64,000 bases of DNA from Phaeodactylibacter xiamenensis (GCF_000759025.1 NZ_JPOS01000079.1:228488-292487); one strand, 5' to 3'. Positions 22,673 through 32,430 are shown, numbered from the stretch's first letter. Made by a program: numbers and translations. The notes: generated by a model from the letters alone, not told the origin.

Positions 22673-24120
22673 AAACATGAGTTATCCCGAACTTTGAGCC
22701 AATAAAAAAGTGAGGCAAATAGAGATGGCCATTCTAAGCCTATAGAGCGGTATCGATGCAGATCGGTACCGCTCTCCTGTTCTGTGGCAGTAGGTTTTCA
22801 AGAGAAGCTGGACCCATTCTTTATTACGCCTTAAAGTTTGGAGCAAGAAGTCATATACTAAGCTTACGATAGCCATAAGTTTAAGCCGGTTTTCCCAGAA
22901 CCAAAGTCTAGGGGACTCGATAGCCAGCTCTGTTTTAAAAAAACGGAACCCTTGTTCTGATTCCCACCGGTGCATGTAGGTAAAGAGCATCTCAAAAGCT
23001 TCCGGGACAGTATTGATTGACAGTGAAGTGAGCAGGTACATGGGCCCCTTACCCTTGTACTTGGAATCACGTACAATGATGAGTGTCAGTGCTTTGTCTG
23101 GATGTTCCGGGTGGCTTACTCCAGCCCACGCAATATTTATCCGCTTCGTCTTTTTGCGCTGTTTATCCCGTACTACCCGGCTGGCTTTGGGTTTAGCCTT
23201 CCTGGATATCTTATCAATTTTGAGTGGCTCCCCCTGGTAGTTGAGATAGACATTCTTTTTCCATCGGATAAGAAACTCTTGCTCGAAATGCAGCAAGTAA
23301 CGGAGCATTTTTTCATTGGCATACCCCCGGTCAAACACGTGTAAGACCCCTTTGAGCTTGCTCTTATGGACTTTGTCTAATAGCCGCCAGGTGATGTTGT
23401 CTGGGGCTTCTTTGTATTTACCCCGGCTCGTCCACCAGCTCATTTGGCAAACACTCGGGCTAGACCCCAAACAGGACAAAAACACCCCCGTCCAGTTAAA
23501 GCCCGGCACACAAATGCGTTCTTTGGGAGGCCGGTAATAGCCAGGCTGCATCTGGGTTAAGCGCTTGGCCTTGCTACTCCACACACTGCATAAGCCCTCT
23601 GACATCCAGCTCTCGTGCCTCTCCACCTGGCTATCGCCCCATAACAGCAATGGGCGTCTACCTTTGGCCAGCAACCCGCTGATACGTTGGCAAGACCGGT
23701 TGAAAAGATAATCGTCAATAAAAGATGAACCCCATTTGTCGGAACGTAACAAATTGCTGATCCGCTTGGTCCCCGCCGGGGCATGGGCATGGCCACACAG
23801 GTAACCCCCCAACTCGCTGAGCAGTAACCCCATGCGGCGTTCGCGGAACAATAAAATGATAGCGAGTAAATTAAAAAAGGTACGTACCAAACGGACGTCT
23901 AGCAAGATATTTAGTTGTTGGCGTATGTCCTGGCTGTAATCGTTTAGCTTTTCTAACAGCTGTAAAGCATTTGCAGTGTTTACTCCCTCCTTTTGATTTT
24001 CTTGTAGTATCTTTAAAAACATAGGCTCTTTGTGTTTTTCGAAGTTTGTCGTTATTCCTCGAATTTACACAAAAGAGCCTATTTTGTTGAGCATCCTAAA
24101 ATTCGGGATGACTCATGTTT
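22673..24120 (-). mobile_element. IS4-family insertion sequence (about 1.45 kb)
   Basis: The ends match as inverted repeats: AAACATGAGT then ATCCCGAA on both sides, differing at two or three bases within the first 23. One transposase gene fills the element. I could not see a target duplication beside the ends. It sits exactly where the element meets the phosphonate locus and so hides that junction. Confidence 0.85.
22682..24022 (-). CDS. IS4-family transposase
   Basis: The 446-aa product has the three catalytic regions of a DDE transposase: Asp in LLLWGDSQVE, Asp in LHVFDRGYANE, and the IS4 signature Y-x2-R-x3-E-x6-K, seen exactly in YMHRWESEQGFRFFK. All residues are present and the gene is open from start to stop, so it could be active. 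Its stop codon lies inside the left inverted repeat. Confidence 0.9.
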   Translation of the reverse strand: MFLKILQENQKEGVNTANALQLLEKLNDYSQDIRQQLNILLDVRLVRTFFNLLAIILLFRERRMGLLLSELGGYLCGHAHAPAGTKRISNLLRSDKWGSSFIDDYLFNRSCQRISGLLAKGRRPLLLWGDSQVERHESWMSEGLCSVWSSKAKRLTQMQPGYYRPPKERICVPGFNWTGVFLSCLGSSPSVCQMSWWTSRGKYKEAPDNITWRLLDKVHKSKLKGVLHVFDRGYANEKMLRYLLHFEQEFLIRWKKNVYLNYQGEPLKIDKISRKAKPKASRVVRDKQRKKTKRINIAWAGVSHPEHPDKALTLIIVRDSKYKGKGPMYLLTSLSINTVPEAFEMLFTYMHRWESEQGFRFFKTELAIESPRLWFWENRLKLMAIVSLVYDFLLQTLRRNKEWVQLLLKTYCHRTGERYRSASIPLYRLRMAISICLTFLLAQSSG

Positions 24121-24128
24121 TAGCTTGA

Positions 24129-24227
24129 TCACAGACTGAGAAGGATGATGTGTTTTGGCGAAGAATTCGGGAGAAAAAGGTATTTGCTTTCTCTCCATTT
24201 TCTAAAGTACCGGACCTGGATATTTAG
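24129..24227 (+). pseudogene. Orphan C-terminal protein fragment beside the IS4 element
   Basis: A frame of 32 codons opens right after the IS end and stops at TAG 24225-24227; it contains VFWRRIREKKVFAFSPFSK. It reads like the end of a host or element protein whose first part was lost to the insertion. No matching upstream part was found on the other side of the IS. Low confidence that it is more than chance. Confidence 0.3.
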
Positions 24228-24274
24228 TAGAACCGACAATGAAATCAGGGAGGAAGAACAGCAGTTGAGATGTA

Positions 24275-24874
24275 CTACACTTCCCCCTCCTCGCTGACAA
24301 AGAAATAAATTACCAAATACTGCACTTGCGTTTTCTGGTGGTTAAAAGGAGCATGTTTGATTCTGCCGTCGAAGAACAGGGAGTCTCCTTTCCGGAGATC
24401 AAGCACGGTGTTCTCAAGGTGAAACTTGATTTCTCCATCTATTATATACAAAAACTCATAGGCAGCAGTAGATACGAGTGGGCGTTTATTGCCTGGCTCC
24501 AATGCAACGATAGAAATCTGAAAATCGTTGTTATCCAGGGTGTGCTCAAAAATGGACTGATACTGGAACCCTTCCGCACTTTCTTCTTTCACGTACGGCA
24601 CATAATTTTCTTTTCGGACAAGCAGATATCCGCTAAATTTCCCCTGTTCGTTGATTTCAGCAAAAAAATCCTGGGGTTCCACGCCAAGAACACTGATAAG
24701 CTGGAACAGTGTGGGAATGGTCGGAATAATGCGCCCGTTTTCAATTTTAGAAAGCATTGCAGAGCTGATTCCAGCGGCTTTGGACAAGTCGACGAGGCGG
24801 AGTTCCTTTTCTTTTCGGTAAGCCCGGAGTTTGGGGCCAATGCGGTGTATTGCGTAGCCAGATCCTAATTTCAT
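24275..24874 (-). CDS. XRE-family HTH regulator with cupin sensor domain
   Basis: The 199-aa product has an N-terminal XRE helix-turn-helix (about 10-66; LVDLSKAAGISSAMLSKIE) and a C-terminal cupin fold (about 110-195; YEFLYIIDGEIKFHLEN, KGDSLFFDGRIKHAP). Such proteins sense a small ligand in the cupin and control adjacent catabolic genes. I chose the ATG at 24874 because the longer frame adds a low-complexity leader. It is divergent from the alcohol dehydrogenase gene across 321 bases holding an inverted pair of AGGAACGTT sites, so it probably regulates itself and the phosphonate genes. Confidence 0.88.
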   Translation of the reverse strand: MKLGSGYAIHRIGPKLRAYRKEKELRLVDLSKAAGISSAMLSKIENGRIIPTIPTLFQLISVLGVEPQDFFAEINEQGKFSGYLLVRKENYVPYVKEESAEGFQYQSIFEHTLDNNDFQISIVALEPGNKRPLVSTAAYEFLYIIDGEIKFHLENTVLDLRKGDSLFFDGRIKHAPFNHQKTQVQYLVIYFFVSEEGEV

Positions 24875-24915
24875 TTTTTTTTCTTTTTTCAGAAAGGTAC
24901 TAAAACACATAGTGG

Positions 24916-24940
24916 TAAAGATAGTTAAGGAACGTTTAAA
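24916..24940 (-). promoter_or_regulatory. Promoter -7 box and operator copy 1 of the XRE-cupin regulator
   Basis: On the minus strand AACGTTCCTTAAC is immediately followed by TATCTTTA, a 7/8 match to TAnnTTTG. A repressor bound at the AGGAACGTT core would cover the spacer of this promoter, which suggests autoregulation. Confidence 0.45.
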
Positions 24941-25077
24941 TAATAACTTCACCATTTATGACTGCTTCTTTTTGCGCTGGTCTGTGTTGCTCATCAGTCA
25001 GGTAGCTTTGGCTATCTTCTTTCTTAGCGCCTTGCCCAGCACAAAAATAACCGACTCAAAATGTCGAATCTATTTTT

Positions 25078-25091
25078 TTAACGTTCCTAAG
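25078..25091. promoter_or_regulatory. Operator copy 2 (inverted AGGAACGTT)
   Basis: TTAACGTTCCTAAG is the inverted counterpart of the TTAAGGAACGTTTAA site at 24925-24939, about 150 bases away in the same divergent intergenic region. The shared core is AGGAACGTT. A further core copy is at 46007-46015, which may be chance. Confidence 0.45.
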
Positions 25092-25182
25092 CCAGAGCAA
25101 AAACTTTCTGGTCAGCTTTTCAGTCAATTTGCTTATTGCAGAAAATATAAGATTAAAACTGCATTTTTTTCGTATTATGAAA

Positions 25183-25190
25183 TATATTTG
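25183..25190 (+). promoter_or_regulatory. -7 box TATATTTG five bases before the alcohol dehydrogenase ATG
   Basis: TATATTTG is a full match to TAnnTTTG. Transcription would then start at or next to the ATG at 25196, giving a leaderless message. The -33 side is only a T-run (about 25164-25171), so this is a candidate. Confidence 0.4.
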
Positions 25191-25195
25191 GCGAT

Positions 25196-26245
25196 ATGAA
25201 AAAAGGAACAGCAGCCATATTTAATGCTGATAAGCAGTCATTTGAATTTTCTTCTTTTCCAAAACCTCAGCCCCGTGGGCAGGAGCTTTTAGTACGCAAC
25301 TCTTATGTTACGCTTTGTAGTAGTGATTTGAAAACCTATTCAGGAGAGCGGAAAGAAGCAAATCCGACCATACTTGGACATGAGGCATGCGGTCATTTAG
25401 AAGCTTTGGGTCCAGATGCAGCAGTAGTTGATGAAAAGGGTCAGCCGCTACATATTGGTGATCGCCTTACGTGGGCGGTATTTGCCAGCCCAAAGGAAGA
25501 TCCTCAATCCCAGGCTGGCCGGCCTCAGAAAGCGGAAGGTCTTTTTAAGTATGGGCATGAAAAGCATACGTCTGATTGCAGCTGGCATGGAGGTCTGGCT
25601 GATTACACCTTGCTTAGACCTAACAGTATAATAATTAAGGTGAAAGATTCTATGCCTATACCTGTCCTCGCCATGGCAAATTGTGCGGTGGCGACTATGG
25701 CTGGAGCTATTCGGCTTGCCGGGCCAATGAACGGGATGAGCGTTTTAATAGCTGGAGCTGGCACCTTAGGTCTCGTAGGGTGCGCTATGAGCAAGGTTGC
25801 AGGGGCCTCTAAAATCGTGGTGGTAGAACCTGTTGAGCATCGCCGGGCAAAAGCTTCTGCCTTTGGGGCAACGCATACCTATACAACGGAATCAGTAGCG
25901 GGCTCTTTCGATATAGTATTGGAAACGAGTGGCATCCCAGCATCAATGGAACGTACTTTAGAATTGCTTTCAATAGGTGGTCGAGCAATATGGGTTGGGG
26001 CTGTATTTCCGCAGCGAAAGGTTGAGATTGGTGCAGAGCAATTGATCCGTGGACTGCACACGATTAAAGGATTGCATAACTACAACAGGCTGGATTTTAT
26101 ACGTGCAGTTGATTTTTTAGAAAACTATCATAGCCGGTTCCCATTTAACCTTATCGTGGAAAAGGAATTTCCGCTGTCAGAGGCAAAGGAGGCTTTTAAA
26201 TACGCTATTATTGAAAAGCCGTTGAGGGTCGGTATTTTTTTATAG
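25196..26245 (+). CDS. Zinc-type alcohol dehydrogenase of phosphonate clusters
   Basis: The 349-aa product is a medium-chain dehydrogenase: Cys-bearing LCSSDLKTYSGE and GHEACGHLE for the catalytic zinc (about residues 40-68), an AGAGTLGLVGC Rossmann motif (about 185-195) and an NAD-binding acidic end VVVEP. The FKYGHEKH, DCSWHGGLADY arrangement is that of the group often annotated as phosphonate-catabolism-associated alcohol dehydrogenase (family knowledge; not searched here). The HD oxygenase and FAD enzyme of the same locus support that. The reaction is probably oxidation of a hydroxyalkyl-phosphonate or its aldehyde partner. It is the first gene of a + strand run and is divergent from the regulator. 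Confidence 0.82.
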   Translation: MKKGTAAIFNADKQSFEFSSFPKPQPRGQELLVRNSYVTLCSSDLKTYSGERKEANPTILGHEACGHLEALGPDAAVVDEKGQPLHIGDRLTWAVFASPKEDPQSQAGRPQKAEGLFKYGHEKHTSDCSWHGGLADYTLLRPNSIIIKVKDSMPIPVLAMANCAVATMAGAIRLAGPMNGMSVLIAGAGTLGLVGCAMSKVAGASKIVVVEPVEHRRAKASAFGATHTYTTESVAGSFDIVLETSGIPASMERTLELLSIGGRAIWVGAVFPQRKVEIGAEQLIRGLHTIKGLHNYNRLDFIRAVDFLENYHSRFPFNLIVEKEFPLSEAKEAFKYAIIEKPLRVGIFL

Positions 26246-26320
26246 GGGAAACAGTATAGGAATAAATATTTATTTGACATAGCAACAGTTCAGTATGCTG
26301 TTGTCCAAACCCTTATTCCT

Positions 26321-27631
26321 ATGCCAAAGCAATCCTCTATTACCCGATGGCTTGCAAATACCAACGGACTATTCTTTTCTCTTTACTGCATTGCTGCTGC
26401 TTTCATCACCTACTGTAGCATGTACGCTTTCCGGAAACCTTTTTCGGCAGGGACCTACGATGACCTGTCTGTCCTGGGAATAGACTACAAAATTGTACTT
26501 ATTACCACTCAGGTAATTGGATACATGCTATCAAAATTTATTGGTATTAAAGTGGTCTCTGAAATGGGTCATAACACCCGGGTCAAAAGCATATTGATAT
26601 TAATCGGTTCAAGTTGGCTAGCCCTGTTGGCGTTTGGTTTTATTCCCTACCCCTATAATTTTATGGCTTTGTTTTTTAATGGTTTGCCTTTAGGCATGAT
26701 CTGGGGCATTGTGTTCTCTTTTTTAGAAGGCCGTCGAAATACGGAATTGTTAGGGGCAGGAATGGCCACGAGCTTCATTGTGTCTTCTGGCTTTGTGAAA
26801 GCAGTAGGGAAAGCGGTAACGGATAGCTACGGCTATTCAGAATTCTGGATGCCTTTTTTGGTTGGGGCGCTTTTTGTACCAACGTTATTCGCTGGGGTAT
26901 GGATGTTGAGTAAGATTCCGCCGCCAACACCAGAAGATGAGGCAGAACGGACTGAGCGAGTACCAATGGGCCGTCAGGAACGGCGCCAATTTTTTTACAC
27001 TTTCGCACCCGGGATTGTACTGATGGTCGCTATCTATATGGCACTTACTATTTTCCGTGATATTCGCGACAATTTCGCAGTAGAGCTTTGGGGTGCACTG
27101 GGGTATGGTGAAATGCCATCTATTTTGGTTACTGCAGAATTACCTATTGCGGTGACTGTGCTTTTGATCATTGCAGCGATGATGTTCATACGGAGCAACA
27201 GGGCGGCATTCTATGCCAATCAGCTAATTATTTTTGCCGGAGGACTGCTAGTGCTATTGACGACTTGGGGATTTGATACGGGATGGCTTGCTCCGGCGGT
27301 TTGGATGATTATCAGCGGTTTCGGTATGTACCTGGCCTATATATCTTACCACACCATGCTGTTTGAGCGTTGGATTGCTATGTTCCGGTATCGTAGTAAT
27401 ATCGGCTATTTAATGTATGTGGCTGATGCTTTCGGGTATTTGGGCAGTGTAGGTATACTGTTTTTAAAGAATTTTGGAGGGAGTAACTTAAGCTGGCTTT
27501 CCTTCTTTATTAGATGCGGTTATTGGATGGGAGGGGCGACAATTGTGTTGATTGCATTATCAATCCTGTATTTCCGCCAAAAAGAGCAAAGTGTCAAAAT
27601 TATTGTACCGGAAGGGTTGGGAAAAGTGTAG
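26321..27631 (+). CDS. MFS-type permease, DUF5690-like
   Basis: The 436-aa product has about twelve membrane spans and begins like members of the DUF5690 family (TNGLFFSLYC, TYCSMYAFRKPFSAG), which are MFS-type transporters often found in Bacteroidota phosphonate loci as I recall them (not searched). A charged loop (PEDEAERTERVPMGRQERR) separates the two halves at about residue 210-225. It should bring the small phosphonate product of outer-membrane uptake across the inner membrane. It follows the dehydrogenase by 75 bases. Confidence 0.8.
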   Translation: MPKQSSITRWLANTNGLFFSLYCIAAAFITYCSMYAFRKPFSAGTYDDLSVLGIDYKIVLITTQVIGYMLSKFIGIKVVSEMGHNTRVKSILILIGSSWLALLAFGFIPYPYNFMALFFNGLPLGMIWGIVFSFLEGRRNTELLGAGMATSFIVSSGFVKAVGKAVTDSYGYSEFWMPFLVGALFVPTLFAGVWMLSKIPPPTPEDEAERTERVPMGRQERRQFFYTFAPGIVLMVAIYMALTIFRDIRDNFAVELWGALGYGEMPSILVTAELPIAVTVLLIIAAMMFIRSNRAAFYANQLIIFAGGLLVLLTTWGFDTGWLAPAVWMIISGFGMYLAYISYHTMLFERWIAMFRYRSNIGYLMYVADAFGYLGSVGILFLKNFGGSNLSWLSFFIRCGYWMGGATIVLIALSILYFRQKEQSVKIIVPEGLGKV

Positions 27632-27736
27632 TTTTTCTCTAGGTGAAAATTTTGTTAGCCGTAATTATATGAGCTTCGTAAAAGCTTAATAAATATAGGA
27701 TTAGCTTAATTCTTGTGAAAGTTCATGCAGAATTAA

Positions 27737-27766
27737 TTTGTTGTTCATATGTAGTTCATATACTTG
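27737..27766 (+). promoter_or_regulatory. Candidate promoter for the SusC/SusD genes
   Basis: TTTG (27737-27740), 18 bases, then TATACTTG (27759-27766), a near match to TAnnTTTG. It would leave a leader of about 95 bases before the ATG at 27868. The rest of the 236-bp gap is AT-rich without other signals. Confidence 0.45.
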
Positions 27767-27867
27767 TGTTTTCTTCGAGGTTAATTTAAGAGCCTTTGCT
27801 CTTTACAGAGAGCCGAAACCCTTTTAAAACAACCGAAAAACTAATTTTTCACATTAATTTATCTATC

Positions 27868-30800
27868 ATGAAAAAAAGCTATACACTCTGGCGTGTATTG
27901 CCAACTATGCTTTTGTTTCTTGGCATTACGCTTAGCGGCTTTGCCCAAGATTTTAAAGTTTCTGGTAAAGTTGCTGATACGGCAGGCGAGCCCCTCATTG
28001 GCGCATCAGTTCAGCTTAAAGGAACGAGTACCGGAACTGTAACCGATGTGGAAGGCAACTACGAGCTGCTTGTTAATGACAAAAATGGGATACTCCTGAT
28101 ATCCTACGTAGGTTATCAGCCCAGTGAAGTTTCTATTAATGGGCAATCTCAGATTGATATTATCCTGAATACCTCTTCTAGGTTACTTGACGAAGTGGTT
28201 GTGGTTGGTTATGGTACTCAAGAAAAGGAGGATGTAACAGGCTCCATATCTTCTGTGAAAGGAGAAGACCTTCAAAACCTGCCCGTTATTGGTGCATCTC
28301 AGGCTTTACAAGGAAGAGCCGCTGGAGTACAGGTCGTTCGTAACGGTGGAGCGCCCGGAGATGGTGGTTCCATCCGGATTCGTGGAACCGGTACCGTTAA
28401 CAATGCAAATCCTCTTATCGTTGTAGATGGCGTCCCATTGGCTTATGGCAGTATTAACGATATTAACCCGAATGATATCGAATCCATGGAAATATTAAAG
28501 GATGCTTCCTCTTCTGCAATCTATGGTACACGAGCTGCAAATGGTGTGGTGCTCATCACAACCAAGAAGGGTGGATTTAATGAAAGAACAACCGTTACGC
28601 TGAATACATACGCCGGTATTTCCAATATTTCAAACCGTATTGATGTACTGGACGCTCCATCTCTGACGAATATTAAAAAAGAGGCTTATCAAAATGACGG
28701 TTTGGATGTTCCTGATATTTGGAACGAACCGGCATTTCAGCGCCAACGTACTAACTGGCAGGACGAACTTTTTCAAACTGGCTACACTCAGAATTACGAT
28801 TTCACCATTAGTGGTGGTAGTGAACGAACCAGCTTTGCATTTACAGGTGGATATTTTAGCGAAGAAGGGACAATAGACAACTCTTTCTTCGACCGTTACT
28901 ATGCACGTATTAATTCTACATTTAAGGTAACGGATTGGCTGACAATTGGTGAAAACATGCAGCTTACTCGTCAGGAGGGTAATTTTCTGAATACCAATTC
29001 TGCTCAAACAGGCTTGGTTTGGAGCGCTATCAGGTTTCACCCAGGCTTGCCCGTTATTGTAAACGAAGCCCTTCCAGGCCACGAGATTGGACAGTATGGT
29101 TCTTCCCAGGTCAGTGGTGAATTCGGAGACATCAATAACCCTATTTTTACTCAGGATATCGAAGATGACATCGCTACGAATAACCGTTTTCTTGGAAACC
29201 TCTTCGCAGAAATTCAAATTCTTGATGGATTGAAACTGCGCGGTAATTTTGCTGCAGATGCCTCACTGTTTGACAGAACAGAGTTCTTTCCGATCATTGA
29301 TCAGCAGATACGTGCCCGGGACCGGAATGCACTTGAACGTTCCTACGGCGAGTCATACTCCCTGTTAGGAGAGTATTTTCTAACTTACGATAAAGTCTTC
29401 GCGGGTGTTCATCAGGTAAACCTGGTCGGCGGTTATACGGCTCAGCAGTTTGTTTCAGAAAACTTCTTTGCACAACGCTTAGATTTTCCAAATGAGGAAT
29501 TTGATCAGCGATTTCTGAATGCAGGTAACACGATTTCCGGCGCAAGCGGGACTCGGCAAGACTTTTCTCTCCTTTCCGGATTTGGGCGTCTGAACTATTC
29601 TTATGATGGACGCTACCTGCTTACCGCTACGGTTCGTCGTGATGGTTCCTCTCGTTTCGCACCTGATAACCGCTGGGGTACTTTTCCAGCCTTTTCTGCG
29701 GGATGGCGAATCTCTCGTGAGAAATTCTTTGAGAATGTCGAGGGAATTAGCTTCCTGAAACTTACCGGTGGATGGGGACAATTAGGAAATCAGGAAGTCG
29801 CTAACTTGCAATACCTTGCATTGGTGGCATCCGGGCGCCGATATGCTTTCGGCCCGGATGGCAGCACTCAGGTAGTGGGAGCAAGCCTAAGCCGTATTCC
29901 CAATGAAAGCATTTCCTGGGAAACTGCAGAAATGTTAAACTTTGGTCTTGAAATTGGACTGCTTGAAAACCGACTCTTTGGTACTTTCAATTACTTCATC
30001 AAGGATACAAAGGATATGTTGCTGGCACCACCTACCGTAGGAACGATTGGCCGGACAGATGTGCCTGATCAGAATGTTGGTGAATTGCGCAACCAAGGCT
30101 TGGAGATGGAACTAAGCTACCGTGGCGGTAAAGGTGATTTTACCTACAATATCAGTGGTAATGCGGCATTCATCCGGAATGAAGTTACCACTCTTTTTGA
30201 TGGGAACTTCTTAGCGTCTCAATTTTACGGCCGGCCTAACCAGGAGATTGCCAGGACTTTTGAGGGTGAGCCTATCGGAACCTTCTTTGGATGGACAACC
30301 GACGGGCTGTATCAAAACGCTGGTGAAATCTCGAATGATGCGAATATCGCCAATGATCCTCGTCGGGAAGCAGGGCTGATTCAGCCAGGCGATGTCAGGT
30401 TTGTTGATTTGAATGGTGACGGCTTAATTGATGATGAAGACCGCACGATAATTGGCGACCCCACTCCGGATGTAACGTATGGCCTCAATGCTGGATTTGG
30501 TTATAAAGGTTTCGACTTGAATATTTTCTTCCTTGGAGTAGCAGGGGTAGACATTTATAATGCCGACCGTATGCAGGGGCTGGATGCCTCCTATCCGTTT
30601 AACCTTTATGCAGAAGCTGAAAACCGTTGGACAGGTGAGGGTAGCAGCAATTCCATTCCTCGCGCATCCGTAAATAGAGACAACCTTAACTTCCGGACTT
30701 CTGATCTATTCATCGAGGATGGAAGCTTCCTTCGGTTGAAGAACCTATCCCTTGGCTATACTTTGCCCAGAAGCGTCACGAGCAACATCGGCATGACGAA

Positions 30801-30963
30801 TCTTAGGTTTTATGTAACGGGGCAAAACGTATTTACCATCACGGATTATTCTGGTCTGGACCCTGAGCTCGGTTTAATTGATGGAAACCTTCAGAGCAAT
30901 GTTGATTATGCGCAGTACCCACAGGCCCGTACATGGGTTTTTGGCCTGACCGCTGGATTTTAA
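27868..30963 (+). CDS. SusC/RagA-family TonB-dependent outer-membrane transporter
   Basis: The 1031-aa product has a signal peptide (ending GFAQ), a carboxypeptidase-regulatory-like domain (about 25-105; SGKVADTAGEPLIGASV), the VVVGYGTQ segment that precedes the plug, a plug domain (about 120-230) and a 22-strand-type barrel ending in an aromatic residue (TAGF). I chose the ATG at 27868 because it starts the signal peptide. With its SusD partner it forms a TonB-driven import complex. In this locus the substrate is inferred to be a phosphonylated or phosphorylated glycan or lipid headgroup. Length is usual for the family. Confidence 0.95.
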   Translation: MKKSYTLWRVLPTMLLFLGITLSGFAQDFKVSGKVADTAGEPLIGASVQLKGTSTGTVTDVEGNYELLVNDKNGILLISYVGYQPSEVSINGQSQIDIILNTSSRLLDEVVVVGYGTQEKEDVTGSISSVKGEDLQNLPVIGASQALQGRAAGVQVVRNGGAPGDGGSIRIRGTGTVNNANPLIVVDGVPLAYGSINDINPNDIESMEILKDASSSAIYGTRAANGVVLITTKKGGFNERTTVTLNTYAGISNISNRIDVLDAPSLTNIKKEAYQNDGLDVPDIWNEPAFQRQRTNWQDELFQTGYTQNYDFTISGGSERTSFAFTGGYFSEEGTIDNSFFDRYYARINSTFKVTDWLTIGENMQLTRQEGNFLNTNSAQTGLVWSAIRFHPGLPVIVNEALPGHEIGQYGSSQVSGEFGDINNPIFTQDIEDDIATNNRFLGNLFAEIQILDGLKLRGNFAADASLFDRTEFFPIIDQQIRARDRNALERSYGESYSLLGEYFLTYDKVFAGVHQVNLVGGYTAQQFVSENFFAQRLDFPNEEFDQRFLNAGNTISGASGTRQDFSLLSGFGRLNYSYDGRYLLTATVRRDGSSRFAPDNRWGTFPAFSAGWRISREKFFENVEGISFLKLTGGWGQLGNQEVANLQYLALVASGRRYAFGPDGSTQVVGASLSRIPNESISWETAEMLNFGLEIGLLENRLFGTFNYFIKDTKDMLLAPPTVGTIGRTDVPDQNVGELRNQGLEMELSYRGGKGDFTYNISGNAAFIRNEVTTLFDGNFLASQFYGRPNQEIARTFEGEPIGTFFGWTTDGLYQNAGEISNDANIANDPRREAGLIQPGDVRFVDLNGDGLIDDEDRTIIGDPTPDVTYGLNAGFGYKGFDLNIFFLGVAGVDIYNADRMQGLDASYPFNLYAEAENRWTGEGSSNSIPRASVNRDNLNFRTSDLFIEDGSFLRLKNLSLGYTLPRSVTSNIGMTNLRFYVTGQNVFTITDYSGLDPELGLIDGNLQSNVDYAQYPQARTWVFGLTAGF

Positions 30964-30993
30964 TTACTAATCTTACAACAACTAAATAGGATC

Positions 30994-32430
30994 ATGAAAA
31001 ATATCATCCTCCTTTTACCCCTTATTACATTGCTTTTTGGCTGTAGTGAAGAGTTTCTGGACTCTACTCCCTATGCCCAATCTACTTCTGCAACTTTCTG
31101 GCGTAACGCTGATGATGCAGTGGCTGCTGCCAATGCTCTGTACGATCCGCTTAACGATGAGCAGTTATATGGACACGGCGAACAGACTTTTGAAATTTGC
31201 AGTGATGATTTCTGGCGTGCGGGTGACCACGGAGAAGACCAAGCTATCGAAGAGTTTGTTTTCGATCCGGATAACGCACAGCTACGCCATGGATACAGCC
31301 GGAAATATGAAATTGTGAACCGCGCGAATGCCATCCTGATCAACGTACCTGATATCGATATGGATCCTGCATTGAAGGATCGTGTTCTGGGGGAAGCATA
31401 TTTCATGCGTGGTTTCGCCAACTGGCGTTTGCATGTGATTTACGGGGAGCTTCCACTCATTTTCGAGCAAGATGTTATTGACGGTACCTTCAACAAGCCA
31501 AAAGCAACTACCGACGAGATGCGGGCAGCCATTGAGTCAGATTGGCTGGAAGCGGCTGCTTTGCTTCCTGCCAGTTATTCAGGTGCAGATATTGGACGGC
31601 CAACTAGCGGTACCGCTAATGGTTTCCTGGCAAAGCTATATTTGTACATGGACAATATGGATAAAGTGATTGAGCATGGTGAGCGCGTTATCAACGGCCC
31701 TTATCCATTAGCAGCTGACTTCGGCGATAACTTCCAAATAGAAACCGAGAACAATCCTGAAATGCTTTTCTCTGTGCAGGCGCAGGATGGGTGGACTACT
31801 TGTGCCTACCGGATTTACTCAACCCCACGCCCCTGGGGAGGGTGGGACTTCCACGAGCCAATTCAAGACTTGGTAGATGAGTTTGAGGAAGGCGATCCCC
31901 GCCTCGATTATTCTATCATGAAACCCGGCGATATCATTGATTTAGGTGGCGATCGTGGACCGACAGAGTATACCGCTGACCTTTCCAGCACGGGTTATCA
32001 TTTTCGGAAGTTTGCCAGCTGGCGTGAATCTGGTGGACTGGATGGTAGCCAAAACGTTCCTGTTCTTCGATCTGCTGATGTTTACTTAATGGTTGCAGAA
32101 GCAAAAATCCGTCGTGATGGCAACGGTGCAGGAGATGCAGAAATTAATGCTGTCCGGGAGCGTGCAGGCTTGGAGCCTGTAAGTGGCGCTGGTATGAGCG
32201 AACTGATTCATGAACGTCGTGTAGAGCTGTCTGGTGAAAACCAGCGCCACCAGGATTTGATGCGTTGGGATAAGGCAGGCTTTATCGATATCGTAGAGCA
32301 TTACAGGGAGGACCGTGGTGCATTTAAGCCATCCCGTGATTTCCAGCGGCCAAAGCACTACTACTTTGCCATTCCACAACGGGAGATTGATCTTAGCAAC
32401 GGCGTACTGGAGCAGAACCCGAATTATTAG
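30994..32430 (+). CDS. SusD/RagB-family surface lipoprotein
   Basis: The 478-aa product has a lipoprotein signal peptide (Cys after LLFG), then the SusD fold with N-terminal TPR-like helices (NADDAVAAANALYD) and the C-terminal segment ending PIPQREIDLSNG (seen as AIPQREIDLSN). It captures the substrate and caps the SusC barrel. It lies 30 bases after SusC and is followed by a strong terminator, so the two form an operon. Length is normal for the family. Confidence 0.95.
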   Translation: MKNIILLLPLITLLFGCSEEFLDSTPYAQSTSATFWRNADDAVAAANALYDPLNDEQLYGHGEQTFEICSDDFWRAGDHGEDQAIEEFVFDPDNAQLRHGYSRKYEIVNRANAILINVPDIDMDPALKDRVLGEAYFMRGFANWRLHVIYGELPLIFEQDVIDGTFNKPKATTDEMRAAIESDWLEAAALLPASYSGADIGRPTSGTANGFLAKLYLYMDNMDKVIEHGERVINGPYPLAADFGDNFQIETENNPEMLFSVQAQDGWTTCAYRIYSTPRPWGGWDFHEPIQDLVDEFEEGDPRLDYSIMKPGDIIDLGGDRGPTEYTADLSSTGYHFRKFASWRESGGLDGSQNVPVLRSADVYLMVAEAKIRRDGNGAGDAEINAVRERAGLEPVSGAGMSELIHERRVELSGENQRHQDLMRWDKAGFIDIVEHYREDRGAFKPSRDFQRPKHYYFAIPQREIDLSNGVLEQNPNY

